A stretch of 64,000 bases of DNA. Origin: Paracholeplasma vituli. GTDB lineage: Bacteria > Bacillota_I > Bacilli_A > Acholeplasmatales > UBA5453. The stretch covers positions 60,010 through 124,009 of the forward strand of contig NZ_JAOEGN010000005.1 in NCBI RefSeq assembly GCF_025446935.1, given 5' to 3'. A model generated the notes under the pieces. The model was not told the DNA's origin and did not search any database. It worked only from the letters and a program-made list of their open reading frames with translations. The position numbers and the translations under genes are program-made. This document shows, one piece after another, positions 17,392 to 26,410 of this stretch. Within the stretch, counting starts at the first letter, position 1. The number at the start of each line of letters is the position of its first letter.

Positions 17392-18390
17392 TTACTCTGT
17401 TAATAAATCGATGACTTTTGATGCGAGTAGATCGTAAGCCTGTCCAGCAGGTTCAGCACTCGTGAAAATATAACCATCCACAGGTTGTCCAATTGGCACT
17501 TGAGTGAGTAAATCAACACCCAGTTGCTTAGCGACTTTTTCACCGCCACCTTGTCCAAAAATGAACTCACGTTTCTTATTGGCAGGGTTTAAGAAATAAC
17601 TCATATTTTCAACAACACCAATTACAGAATGACCGATTTGTTGAGCCCCTAAACCGGCTTTTACAGCGACATGCGCCGCATTGACGTGTGGGGTTGTAAC
17701 GATTAACATCTTAGTATGTTGAGCAAATTTTTGAATATCGAGTGCGACATCCCCTGTTCCAGGTGGCAAATCGATTAAAACGAAGTCTGTGTTATCTCTC
17801 CATGCAACCCCACCAAAATAGTGAGAAAGCATTTTGCCTAACATCGGACCGCGCCACATGATGGGTTTATCAGCAGGCATAAAGAATTCTGTAGAAATGA
17901 CTTCAATGCCTTCGTTTTGTAGTGGAATCATCATATCATCATCGGTACCCGATAATGGTTTGATATCAATTTTTAAGATCTGTGGGATCGATGCGCCATA
18001 AATGTCTGCATCAATAATACCCACTGTTTTACCCAAACGGGTTAAGGCTGCTGCGAGGTTCGCAGTCACAGTGGATTTACCCACGCCACCCTTACCTGAT
18101 GCAATACCTAGATATATGATTTTCTTTTCGCCTTCATTCACAACTTCATTTTGTTCGAAGGTCACTTTGATTCCAGGAAAGCCTAATTCTACTTTAACCA
18201 ATTTGATTAGGTTAATTTTGAATTTTGTTTCTTCTGGTGTCCCTGGTTTAGAAAAATAGAGTTCTACATCGACAACCCCAGTTGGACCAACCGTTAATTT
18301 CTTAATACCGTTCACTTCTTTTAAAGGTTTTTCATAACCTGGGTCGACAAGTTCTTCAATACGTTTTTTTAATTCTTCATACGTAGCCAT
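17392..18390 (-). CDS. Mrp/NBP35 family P-loop ATPase (Fe-S cluster carrier)
   Basis: A 332-residue protein: N-terminal MIP18/DUF59 domain (VDPGYEKPLKEVNGIKKLTV), then an Mrp ATPase with deviant Walker A GKGGVGKST near residues 98-106, IDADIYGASIP and LPPGTGDVALD. The CxxC pair found in many Mrp proteins is not present. These proteins carry or assemble Fe-S clusters. The start at 18390 follows GAGGTG; an upstream ATG encodes only three extra residues. Confidence 0.9.
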   Translation of the reverse strand: MATYEELKKRIEELVDPGYEKPLKEVNGIKKLTVGPTGVVDVELYFSKPGTPEETKFKINLIKLVKVELGFPGIKVTFEQNEVVNEGEKKIIYLGIASGKGGVGKSTVTANLAAALTRLGKTVGIIDADIYGASIPQILKIDIKPLSGTDDDMMIPLQNEGIEVISTEFFMPADKPIMWRGPMLGKMLSHYFGGVAWRDNTDFVLIDLPPGTGDVALDIQKFAQHTKMLIVTTPHVNAAHVAVKAGLGAQQIGHSVIGVVENMSYFLNPANKKREFIFGQGGGEKVAKQLGVDLLTQVPIGQPVDGYIFTSAEPAGQAYDLLASKVIDLLTE

Positions 18391-18409
18391 AATTAACACC
18401 TCGACATAG

Positions 18410-18418
18410 ATTATAACA
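18410..18418 (-). promoter_or_regulatory. Extended -10 promoter of mrp
   Basis: TGTTATAAT on the minus strand, a TGn-extended -10. There is no clear -35. Confidence 0.5.
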
Positions 18419-18448
18419 TATGGTTAGTCTAGGACACATTGAAAATGC

Positions 18449-18472
18449 AAAAAAACCACCTTTACAAGGTGG
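18449..18472 (-). terminator. Terminator after the ArsR-type regulator
   Basis: CCACCTT-GTA-AAGGTGG followed by seven T residues on the minus strand. Confidence 0.88.
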
Positions 18473-18473
18473 C

Positions 18474-19511
18474 TTAAACTTCAGATATTGGAAAACCCAA
18501 ATCGATTTTAAAGTCTTCGATAAGTTGTGTCAAATAGGCATAATCAATAATATAAGAATACTTCTTATTTTGATTTTCTAGCGTTACAATTTTAGCATTG
18601 ATCAACTCATTTAAATGATAGGAAATCGTTGCTGAGGATACACCTACTTTTGTGGCAATCTCTTTGATAGAGGTGAGTCCACTCGCAATGCATCTGATGA
18701 CTTCATAACGAGTCTTATCTCCCATATTTTTAAATACAGATACGCGTTCTTGAAGCTTATTCTCATTTGCTAATAACATCTTTTGGAAGGCGTATTCGAT
18801 ACTCAAACCCCAAATCAAGTTGATATAATCAGGTCTTGGGTTGATCATCACACTGTAGGGATAAATCCCTGATACCAACAAACGCATATCACTTAAGTTA
18901 AAGATGGAGGCCTTGATTCGATTATAGCTCAAGCGTTCGATGGCTTGAATACCCTCTGTGTTGAGTGTATTCGAGATTGAAACTCCGAGTTTTCTTACTT
19001 CCTCTTTCAATGGATTATAGAACACATCAAAGATCGGTTCAATCGTTTCGATTAATTTCGCATACTGTTGGATATACTTAACCGGATTTTCGAGGATTAA
19101 CATTAAATGCCATTTGTGTTTTAGTTCGATATCTAAAGATTCGATGAGTGTTACTGGATTCGGCATCGATTCTTTTGTCTCTTCAGATATTCTCAATAAA
19201 GTATCGTAGATTCTAGATTTCAAACTTTCTTTATCCAACTTGAGGATGTTCTTAAAGTAAAGGTCTTCTTCCCCTTCAACCACCGAGAAGGTCGCGTATA
19301 AAATTTGGTTGAAGTCGTGACTCGTGTAATCATCCGCTAGATAGAAAAATGAGATTTCTTCTTTGTTAGGTTCCAATTGTTTAGAAACATCGGATAGAAA
19401 CTGTATATAGGCATCATCGTAGAGTTCGTCTGGTTCTTTCGACAACAAGATTTTTGGAAATCTGAGTAAATCGAGTAATCTAGATTCTTCTAAGTAAAAT
19501 GTTGTTTTCAT
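18474..19511 (-). CDS. ArsR-type winged-helix regulator with long N-terminal domain
   Basis: A 345-residue protein. The last 80 residues form an ArsR winged helix: FKNMGDKTRYEVIRCIASG, IKEIATKVGVSSATISYHLNEL and LENQNKKYSYIID. The first 255 residues are a mostly helical domain I do not recognise; no cysteine metal-binding motif is seen, so a small-molecule or protein signal is more likely than a metal. It lies 24 bases after the MFS exporter gene and is presumably co-transcribed and autoregulating through the 16-bp operators upstream of that gene. Confidence 0.82.
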   Translation of the reverse strand: MKTTFYLEESRLLDLLRFPKILLSKEPDELYDDAYIQFLSDVSKQLEPNKEEISFFYLADDYTSHDFNQILYATFSVVEGEEDLYFKNILKLDKESLKSRIYDTLLRISEETKESMPNPVTLIESLDIELKHKWHLMLILENPVKYIQQYAKLIETIEPIFDVFYNPLKEEVRKLGVSISNTLNTEGIQAIERLSYNRIKASIFNLSDMRLLVSGIYPYSVMINPRPDYINLIWGLSIEYAFQKMLLANENKLQERVSVFKNMGDKTRYEVIRCIASGLTSIKEIATKVGVSSATISYHLNELINAKIVTLENQNKKYSYIIDYAYLTQLIEDFKIDLGFPISEV

Positions 19512-19535
19512 ATCGGATATTCCCTTCTTTGTATG

Positions 19536-20795
19536 TTATTCAGCGATGTTCAAATGGGTGAGTTGCTTTTTATGTAACCTTACAGCGATGATTAAGATAA
19601 TGCCTGCGATCATCATCACTACGCTCGCATCCATTATATCATACAAGAAGCCGAAAATCATTTGTCCAACTGGAACGAAAATGGTGACAAGAAGTGTTAA
19701 AACCGCACTGGTTCTACCCATCATCGATAGTGGTACAACCTTTTGAAAAATGGTTGCGTTGGCGAGGTTTGCAATGGATACGGTCACACCTGTTAAGAAG
19801 CTCAAGACGAGAATCATATAAAATGTGTAATTCGAGTTATTGACCCATGTTCTAAAACTTGGAATTAAAACACTAGACAGTACTAAGATAATTAACCCCA
19901 ATGCCATGAACGAACGATAGAAAACCGTTGAAATTGGATATTTTTTGATTATTCCCACCGCGAACATCGGAGTAATAATCATCGATAATGAAATGGCCAT
20001 TTGATAAAAGCCAAATTCGAAATTACTGACTTTTAACACCGTTTTTATGATGAAAATTAACCCTACCGAGAATAATGGTGCGATACAGAAGTTGATGATG
20101 GTAGCTAGCGATATCATCGAAGATATGGCTTTTTCCTTTTTAATTAATGCGAGGCCTTCTTTGGTATCTTGATAGAACACTTTAAGACTTAACTTTTCAT
20201 CACTCTTTTGTGTTTTGGGTATCGCTATTGTCATTTCAGAAAAACTCGATAGAAGAAAACACCCTGCATTGATCCATAAAATCCAAAGCATATCGGTATA
20301 CGTATATAAAAGTGCAGCGATAACCGGTGCTAAAAGTTGCCCGACGTTCAAAACAACCGTTTGGTAAGAGTTTGCTTGTAGTAGCTCTTCTTTTTTTACG
20401 ATACTAGGTAATACAGCAGACATCGCTGCGTGGAAGAAAATTTCGATGATTTCCAAGGCGATGATAATCACATAGATGGATAAAACCGTTAGTGCTTGAC
20501 CTTGTGAAATAAAGAACAAACCCGCTAAGAACATCACCAATCCGCTCATGATATCTAATGACACAATCATAGTCTTACGATTGAAGCGGTCAGATACTAC
20601 ACCTGCGAAAGGTGAAAAGAGTAAGCGAGGAATGATTGATATGGATAACATACTCGCGAATAATGCGGCTGAGCCGGTTTGGCTAAGTACATATAAAGAT
20701 AATGCAAACTGCATGATGTTAGAGCCCAACATCGATATGAGTTTACCAAATATTAAACGTCTAAAATGGACATTTTTGATGAGATTAGGTTTCAT
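19536..20795 (-). CDS. MFS exporter (MefA/EntS-like drug efflux type)
   Basis: A 419-residue permease with twelve helices. The loop 2-3 motif GVVSDRFNRKT is the MFS motif A, and MLGSNIMQFALSLYVLSQTGSAALFA at helix 1 resembles the MFS_3 group that includes macrolide and siderophore exporters. The substrate is unknown. AGGAGG precedes the ATG. The promoter is near-consensus and covered by an operator, so the gene is probably silent until the co-encoded ArsR-type repressor is released. Confidence 0.87.
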   Translation of the reverse strand: MKPNLIKNVHFRRLIFGKLISMLGSNIMQFALSLYVLSQTGSAALFASMLSISIIPRLLFSPFAGVVSDRFNRKTMIVSLDIMSGLVMFLAGLFFISQGQALTVLSIYVIIIALEIIEIFFHAAMSAVLPSIVKKEELLQANSYQTVVLNVGQLLAPVIAALLYTYTDMLWILWINAGCFLLSSFSEMTIAIPKTQKSDEKLSLKVFYQDTKEGLALIKKEKAISSMISLATIINFCIAPLFSVGLIFIIKTVLKVSNFEFGFYQMAISLSMIITPMFAVGIIKKYPISTVFYRSFMALGLIILVLSSVLIPSFRTWVNNSNYTFYMILVLSFLTGVTVSIANLANATIFQKVVPLSMMGRTSAVLTLLVTIFVPVGQMIFGFLYDIMDASVVMMIAGIILIIAVRLHKKQLTHLNIAE

Positions 20796-20818
20796 GATGA
20801 ACCTCCTAAGATGATTAC

Positions 20819-20847
20819 ATTATAAGACGTTCATCTAATATTGTCAA
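20819..20847 (-). promoter_or_regulatory. Consensus promoter with operator O1 in its spacer
   Basis: TTGACA (20842-20847), 17 bases, TATAAT (20819-20824), both perfect. The spacer contains the operator TAAGACGTTCATCTAA (plus strand, 20823-20838), whose ends form the inverted repeat TTAGA...TCTAA with one mismatch. Confidence 0.85.
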
Positions 20848-20907
20848 CATATTTTTTTGATATTTATCTATTTTATTGTTATAAAACCTCAGAAGTTTCT
20901 TATTTTA

Positions 20908-20923
20908 TTAGACGTTTATCTAA
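20908..20923. promoter_or_regulatory. Second operator O2 for the ArsR-type regulator
   Basis: TTAGACGTTTATCTAA, 14 of 16 positions identical to O1 and 85 bp away, about eight helical turns. Perfect TTAGA/TCTAA arms. Confidence 0.65.
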
Positions 20924-20933
20924 TTTAAAATTA

Positions 20934-20953
20934 AAACCTGCTTCAGCAGGTTT
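20934..20953 (-). terminator. Terminator of the NatAB-like operon
   Basis: AAACCTGC-TGAA-GCAGGTTT followed by TAATTTT on the minus strand, overlapping the permease stop codon. Confidence 0.75.
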
Positions 20954-22265
20954 AGATTTCTTTACTTCTCATGAACATCTTCTTGATACGTTTGAGGAAT
21001 GGAGATTGATCATAACTTAGAATTGAAGCCTTATACACAGGTGTGAGTAAGTAGTAAATACCGATTGTAGAACCCAGTAATAAAACCAGTGTGATGATGA
21101 CATCAATCAACCCTAATGTACCGCTCATGTAAAGGGTAGGTACGACCATTGGTGAAAATAAAGGTATATATGCAATCACTTTGAGTACGATCGAATCGCC
21201 CATATAAATAGAGAAAATCGAGGCATAAAAGCCAATGACCATGGTTAACATGAAAGGGGATTGGAAGGATTGGAAATCTTCCATCGTTGTCGACATCGAA
21301 GCGAGTGTCGCCATAAAAATCATGAAGAACAATCCACCTAAAATCATGAACAACAGTGTAATGAATAAAGCAAATGGTAATGCTTGTAATACGGATGAAA
21401 TAATCTGAGAGTCTGTATCGGTTAACATGCCAATCAATTGAGATATCGACATTTGACTATTGGTTGCGCCAAGAATTTTCGTAGAGATGAATCCGGCGAT
21501 TATACCATAGGCGAAGATCAATACAGCTTGAACGACTAAGAAGATAAATGAGGCTAGAATCTTTGTCATGAAGTGGGTTTGCGGTGGAACTGTGGACATG
21601 ACAAATTCAATTGCCTTGGTCGATTTTTCTTCAATGATATCAATTCCGACAAACTGCACACTCATAATGAGCATAATAAAGATTGGAATTGATATGAACA
21701 TACTAACGACCGATAGAATCAAATCGCGCGTAGTGGTATCTTCATCTTGGGTAAAGACTTCATATTGTAGTGGGGCATTGAAGTCTGAAATGAGTTCAAG
21801 TTCTGCTTCGGTTTTACCAACTGCCCAAATTTGAGTCTTTAATACTGTTAAACTTTGAACCAATAACGTCTCATTTAAGGGTTCTAACCCATTTTTATAG
21901 AGATTCACATGTAAGACATCTCCTACTGCTGTAAGGTGAATAATCGCTTTAGATGTACCGTATTCTATCTGATTCGAATCAAACTCTGTGATGAGTTCAT
22001 AGGTGACATTCGCACCAGGAATCATAGCAGTAAAAGTTTCAGTACTCGATTCTAGTATCAAAAGTGTATCCAATCCCTTTTCCGTATCATCAACGACATA
22101 CACAATTTCTTTAGATGCTTCACCATCGTCAAAGAACGCGACAATGTTTGGAATATTCATAATGACTAAAGTGGCTAAGAAAATGATGATATTCGCGATA
22201 TAAAATGACTTTGTCCCGATACGACGACGAATACCGTAGGATAAAAGATATCTAAACTTGCTCAT
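20952..22265 (-). CDS. ABC-2 type permease (NatB/YhaP-like)
   Basis: A 437-residue membrane protein: one N-terminal helix (about 20-40), a large extracytoplasmic loop of about 140 residues, then five or six helices in the C-terminal half, ending in a basic tail. This is the NatB/YhaP layout of ABC exporters. The start at 22265 is an ATG with AGGTAGGTG seven bases upstream; the GTG at 22274 lies within that site. It overlaps the ATPase gene by 14 bases. The exported substrate is unknown (sodium, peptide and drug roles are known for relatives). Confidence 0.85.
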   Translation of the reverse strand: MSKFRYLLSYGIRRRIGTKSFYIANIIIFLATLVIMNIPNIVAFFDDGEASKEIVYVVDDTEKGLDTLLILESSTETFTAMIPGANVTYELITEFDSNQIEYGTSKAIIHLTAVGDVLHVNLYKNGLEPLNETLLVQSLTVLKTQIWAVGKTEAELELISDFNAPLQYEVFTQDEDTTTRDLILSVVSMFISIPIFIMLIMSVQFVGIDIIEEKSTKAIEFVMSTVPPQTHFMTKILASFIFLVVQAVLIFAYGIIAGFISTKILGATNSQMSISQLIGMLTDTDSQIISSVLQALPFALFITLLFMILGGLFFMIFMATLASMSTTMEDFQSFQSPFMLTMVIGFYASIFSIYMGDSIVLKVIAYIPLFSPMVVPTLYMSGTLGLIDVIITLVLLLGSTIGIYYLLTPVYKASILSYDQSPFLKRIKKMFMRSKEI

Positions 22266-23154
22266 AGGTTTCACCTACCTTTTCAATAAAGATTTCAGAT
22301 AAGGTTGCTTGTTCAACATCAAACTTACGGACATTCATACAAGTCTTAACGTAATTGAATACCGCTTCTGAAACCCCTTCATCTTCGATTTTTACAATCC
22401 ATTCATTCGGTTGGATGATGACATCTCTTACACCCTGGATTGCACGAAGCATATTTTCTTCAACATCACCAATTAAACGGATGTTATGACGCTTAAAGTC
22501 TTTCTTGATGTCACTAATCTTACCTTGCAGAACAGGAATACCTTTTTCTAAAACAATCAACTGTTCACAAAAGGATTCAACATGGTCAATTTGATGGGTT
22601 GAGAATATAATCATCGTACCTTGTTTTTGAAAGTCACGAATCACTTCTACAAACTTTTGAGTATTGATTGGGTCTAACCCTGAGAATGGTTCATCTAAAA
22701 CCAACAGTTTTGGATTGTTAATGATTGAAGTAATGAACTGAATCTTTTGTTGGTTACCTTTTGAAAGTTCTTTGATTTTCTTATCAAGATAAGATTCCAT
22801 ATTGAAGCGTTTGAGCCAATAATTCAAACGTTCTAAAATGGTCTCTTTATCTAAACCTTTTAGTGCCCCATAGTGTAAAACAAGTTCCATCACACTCAGT
22901 TTAACCAGCAATGAGCGTTCTTCAATCATGTACCCGATATGATCAACGTCTTCATAACTGATTTTTTTCCCATTGAATAAAATCTGTCCTGCAGTAGGTT
23001 CTAATAAACCTAAAATCATTTTAAATATTGTCGTTTTCCCCGCACCATTGGTACCTAAAAGTCCAAAAATCTCACCTGGTTGGATTGAAAAAGATAAATC
23101 ATTGACAGCGGTTAAAGACCCATAGTTCTTTTTAACGTGGCTGACTTCTAACAT
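22252..23154 (-). CDS. ABC transporter ATP-binding protein (NatA/YhaQ-like)
   Basis: A 300-residue ATPase with Walker A GLLGTNGAGKTT, signature LSKGNQQKIQF, Walker B LLVLDEPFSGLDP, H-loop FSTHQIDH and an extended C-terminal domain (VEENMLRAIQGVRDVIIQP) as in NatA/YhaQ. The start is set at 23154 behind AAGGAGTG; the region upstream that can also be read in frame is leader. Pairs with the permease encoded next. Confidence 0.92.
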   Translation of the reverse strand: MLEVSHVKKNYGSLTAVNDLSFSIQPGEIFGLLGTNGAGKTTIFKMILGLLEPTAGQILFNGKKISYEDVDHIGYMIEERSLLVKLSVMELVLHYGALKGLDKETILERLNYWLKRFNMESYLDKKIKELSKGNQQKIQFITSIINNPKLLVLDEPFSGLDPINTQKFVEVIRDFQKQGTMIIFSTHQIDHVESFCEQLIVLEKGIPVLQGKISDIKKDFKRHNIRLIGDVEENMLRAIQGVRDVIIQPNEWIVKIEDEGVSEAVFNYVKTCMNVRKFDVEQATLSEIFIEKVGETYEQV

Positions 23155-23245
23155 ACAATCACTCCTTATCTTGAGCCATTCAGATTTCAAAAATTCGCAC
23201 ATTCGTTGTGTCCAAATCGAAAGTCAGAATCGCATCTTCATCTTT

Positions 23246-23251
23246 ATTATA
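23246..23251 (-). promoter_or_regulatory. Likely -10 box of the NatAB-like operon
   Basis: Perfect TATAAT on the minus strand about 95 bases before the start codon; the best -35 (TTGCCT) is only 15 bases away. Confidence 0.35.
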
Positions 23252-23320
23252 CACTTTTTTTCGAATAGGCAATATATTATTATGAATTTTTTTGAATTTA
23301 TTTGGATTTAATATTAAAGA

Positions 23321-23386
23321 GAAATAAAATCCCCTTTCTGAAAGTCCTTTTTTGGATGTCCAATTAGGCTTTTAGTAAAGGGGATT
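23321..23386 (-). terminator. Possible terminator after thrS
   Basis: AATCCCCTTT and AAAGGGGATT form a perfect ten-pair stem, followed on the minus strand by TTATTTC. The 39-base loop can fold further. Apart from this and the -10 box above, 23155-23401 holds nothing I can name. Confidence 0.45.
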
Positions 23387-23401
23387 GATTAATCTGATGA
23401 A

Positions 23402-25327
23402 TTATTTTTTGGAATCGTTATACGCTATAAACCAAGTGATAAATTCATCTAGTGGCATGAAAGTTTGTTCTTCTTTACCATATAGACGGTAAGTAACACC
23501 TTTTTGTTCAACTTCTTTATCACCGATCACGAGTTGTAAAGGAATCTTCTTAGTTTGAGCTTCACGAATCTTATAGCCTAGTTTTTCATTTCTTAAATCC
23601 ACTTCGACTCTAAATCCAAGGGCTTGAAGTTGTCTTTGAACCTCAATGGCATAATCTTGATGGAAATTTAAGTTAACTGGTAATAGTTTTGCTTGAACAG
23701 GAGATAACCAAAGTGGGAAGGCACCTTTGTATTCTTCGATTAAGAAGGCAACAAAGCGTTCCATTGTGGAGACAATTCCGCGGTGAATAACCACTGGGAT
23801 TTGGTCATTTTTACCATCTTCACCCACGTAGGTTAAGTCAAAACGTCTTGGTAATAAGAAGTCAATTTGAATCGTCGATAGGGTTTCATCGTTTCCTAGC
23901 GCGGTTTTCACTTGAACGTCTAATTTAGGACCATAGAACGCTGCTTCACCAATGGCTTCATAATAAGGCATATTAAGTTCATCCATAACAGACTTCAGTT
24001 CAGCTTGAGCATTTTCCCACATCTCATTATCATCAAAGTATTTTTCTTTGTTTTCTGGGTCGCGGTAGCTTAAACGGAATTTGTAATCGGTAATATTGAA
24101 ATCCTTATAGACATTGAGTAATAAATCGACAGTACGTTTGAATTCGTCTTTAATTTGGTCAGGTCTAACGAAAATGTGCGCGTCATTTAAGGTCATTTCT
24201 CTAACGCGTTGAAGTCCGGATAAAGCACCTGATTTTTCATATCGATGCATCATTCCAAGTTCAGCGATTCTGATCGGGAGTTCTTTATAGGAGTGAACTT
24301 CATTCTTATAGACAATCATATGGTGTGGACAGTTCATCGGTCTTAATACCAACATTTCACCATCACCCAAATCCATAGGAGGGAACATGGAGTCTTGGTA
24401 ATGTGACCAGTGTCCGCTTGTCTTATATAATTCCACATTTGCCATAATTGGGGTATAGACGTGTTCATAGCCTAAGCTGATTTCTTTATCGGTAATGTAT
24501 CTTTCAATGATACGGCGGATCGTCGCACCATTTTTAAGCCAGAAGCCTAAACCTGATCCTACTTCTTTAGAAATTAGGAATAGATCCAATTCTTTACCAA
24601 TTTTACGGTGATCACGTTGTTTACGTTCTTCTAACATCTTTAAGTGCGCATCAAGAGCATCTTTTGTGAAGAAAGCAACCCCATAGACACGAGACAACAT
24701 CTTATTGTCGCTATTACCGCGCCAATAAGCACCTGCTAAGCTGAGTATTTTAAAGTATTTGATTTCTTTTGTATTGGATATATGTCCACCACGACATAAA
24801 TCGATAAAATCACCTTGTTGATAAACACTGATGACTTCATCTTTCAAACCTTCGATGAGTTCTAGTTTATATGGGTCTTGTTTGAAAATTTGTTTCGCTT
24901 CTTCATAAGACACTTGTCGACCTTGAACCGCAAAACCTTGTTTAGCAAGTTCTTGCATCTTTTGTTCAATCGCTGGTAACATTTCATCGGTAAATTTAAC
25001 ATCGCCTAAATCAATATCGTAGTAGAAACCTTCTTCAATAGCTGGTCCAACACCAAAACATGCGTGTGGGTATAAGCTTCTTACTGCTTGTGCGAGTAAG
25101 TGTGCTGCAGAGTGATTCAAAATCGCGAATGCTTCAGGGTCATTCGCTGATAGCAATTTAAAAGAACCGTCTTTAACCATCGGTTTATCTAATTCAATAG
25201 CAGCTCCATCATATAAAGCAGCAATCGACTTTTTGGCAAGTGACATGGAAATCGATTGCGCAACTTGTAGTGGGGTTGACCCAACTGCGACTTCTAAATG
25301 CTTTCCATCTGGTAAAAATAATTTCAT
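23402..25327 (-). CDS. thrS: Threonyl-tRNA synthetase
   Basis: A 641-residue class II synthetase, full length. Domains in order: TGS (1-60), editing/SAD domain with [12 protein letters not shown] and the metal-binding RGGHI region, catalytic core with [13 protein letters not shown] (zinc Cys), [26 protein letters not shown] (motif 2) and [20 protein letters not shown] (motif 3), and a C-terminal anticodon-binding domain. It is preceded by a T-box leader and its own strong promoter. Confidence 0.97.
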   Translation of the reverse strand: MKLFLPDGKHLEVAVGSTPLQVAQSISMSLAKKSIAALYDGAAIELDKPMVKDGSFKLLSANDPEAFAILNHSAAHLLAQAVRSLYPHACFGVGPAIEEGFYYDIDLGDVKFTDEMLPAIEQKMQELAKQGFAVQGRQVSYEEAKQIFKQDPYKLELIEGLKDEVISVYQQGDFIDLCRGGHISNTKEIKYFKILSLAGAYWRGNSDNKMLSRVYGVAFFTKDALDAHLKMLEERKQRDHRKIGKELDLFLISKEVGSGLGFWLKNGATIRRIIERYITDKEISLGYEHVYTPIMANVELYKTSGHWSHYQDSMFPPMDLGDGEMLVLRPMNCPHHMIVYKNEVHSYKELPIRIAELGMMHRYEKSGALSGLQRVREMTLNDAHIFVRPDQIKDEFKRTVDLLLNVYKDFNITDYKFRLSYRDPENKEKYFDDNEMWENAQAELKSVMDELNMPYYEAIGEAAFYGPKLDVQVKTALGNDETLSTIQIDFLLPRRFDLTYVGEDGKNDQIPVVIHRGIVSTMERFVAFLIEEYKGAFPLWLSPVQAKLLPVNLNFHQDYAIEVQRQLQALGFRVEVDLRNEKLGYKIREAQTKKIPLQLVIGDKEVEQKGVTYRLYGKEEQTFMPLDEFITWFIAYNDSKK

Positions 25328-25347
25328 AGTTGTTTCCTCCTTAAAAT

Positions 25348-25547
25348 AAAAAAGTCCCTAACATAAGTTAAGGACGAATCATCGTGGTACCACCTTAGTT
25401 CTAGATTACTCTAGCACTCAAAACCTTAACGCGGTCTAACGGATTCTGCTTTCGCAGTCAGCTCATAGGGAGTAATTTTTATGGTTGTAGCTTTCACCGT
25501 CCTACATCGCTTAAAGTATAAAAATCATGGCCTAATCATCGCTTTTC
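25348..25547 (-). promoter_or_regulatory. T-box riboswitch controlling thrS
   Basis: The leader carries the T-box bulge sequence GGTGGTACCACG (around 25383-25396), which base-pairs with the acceptor end of uncharged tRNA, and a terminator (GTCCTTAAC...GTTAGGGAC, then six T residues, 25348-25374). Stem I is closed by ATTTTTAT/ATAAAAAT with the specifier ACC at 25483-25485, a threonine codon. Low charged tRNA-Thr would stabilise the antiterminator and allow thrS transcription. Confidence 0.92.
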
Positions 25548-25553
25548 ATATAA

Positions 25554-25581
25554 ATTATACTACTTTAAACCATACTGTCAA
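25554..25581 (-). promoter_or_regulatory. Promoter of thrS
   Basis: TTGACA (25576-25581), 16 bases, TATAAT (25554-25559) on the minus strand, both perfect. The -35 begins one base after the dnaI stop codon. Confidence 0.85.
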
Positions 25582-25582
25582 G

Positions 25583-26410
25583 TTAAATCGCATCATATCT
25601 CTTTTCCGATAACTTAATCTCTTTTGTGAGTTCACGAATACGCGTAATAATCCGCATCGCCTTCACTTCATCAATGCCATCCTTCGCTTCTGCTAAGACA
25701 GCATGGAGTTCCGTCATCTTATAATTTGATGAAATTAAAATCGGTAATCCAACCGTTAAACGATATTGTAGGATGGGGCCAAATATCTCATCTCTAAACC
25801 AAGCAGTCATGTATTCACCGCCCACATCATCTAAAATCAATAGACCACAGGTCTTCAATTGTTTGACTTTAGGTTCTAAAGAATGGTCGTTAAATGAGTT
25901 TTTGAAGTTACGAACCAAATCTGGAAAATATGCGAATACCACTGAGATATTTTTTTCAACCATCGCATTTGCAATCGCAGATAATAAGTACGTTTTACCT
26001 GTACGGTATTTACCATATAGATAAAGACCTCTGATGAATTGATTCGGTTGGATTTGATCTACAAATGCATTCGCAGCAACCAAAGCTTCCTTACGTTCGT
26101 CGTTAAAGAGTCTAAAGTCTGCGAGTTTTGCGTGCATTAAATAGTCATTGTGGTAAGTCGTATCGAGTTTCTTCTTTTTATCGAGTTCTGCTTCATTAGT
26201 TTTAAATGCTTCAGATACTTTATATTCAATTCGAACAAAAGGCTCTAACACTAAAACCGGTTCAAATTTTTGATTGGGGTCATTGGGATCAAATGCCTTT
26301 TTCAAATCGATGTATTGAACAACGGTAATAACATCCGCATCAGCGACTTGTAGGTTTTGCGTTTCAGGGAACGATTCAATTTCTTGTCTGAGAAAATCCA
26401 GTTTACTCAT
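25583..26410 (-). CDS. dnaI: Primosomal helicase loader DnaI
   Basis: A 275-residue AAA+ protein: an N-terminal helicase-interacting region, then Walker A LYGKYRTGKTYLL (about 148-160), Walker B CGLLILDDVGGEYM and sensor ISSNYKM, all close to DnaI/DnaC. It loads the replicative helicase with DnaB/DnaD. It starts directly after the dnaB stop. No terminator follows; the thrS promoter is immediately downstream. Confidence 0.92.
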   Translation of the reverse strand: MSKLDFLRQEIESFPETQNLQVADADVITVVQYIDLKKAFDPNDPNQKFEPVLVLEPFVRIEYKVSEAFKTNEAELDKKKKLDTTYHNDYLMHAKLADFRLFNDERKEALVAANAFVDQIQPNQFIRGLYLYGKYRTGKTYLLSAIANAMVEKNISVVFAYFPDLVRNFKNSFNDHSLEPKVKQLKTCGLLILDDVGGEYMTAWFRDEIFGPILQYRLTVGLPILISSNYKMTELHAVLAEAKDGIDEVKAMRIITRIRELTKEIKLSEKRYDAI

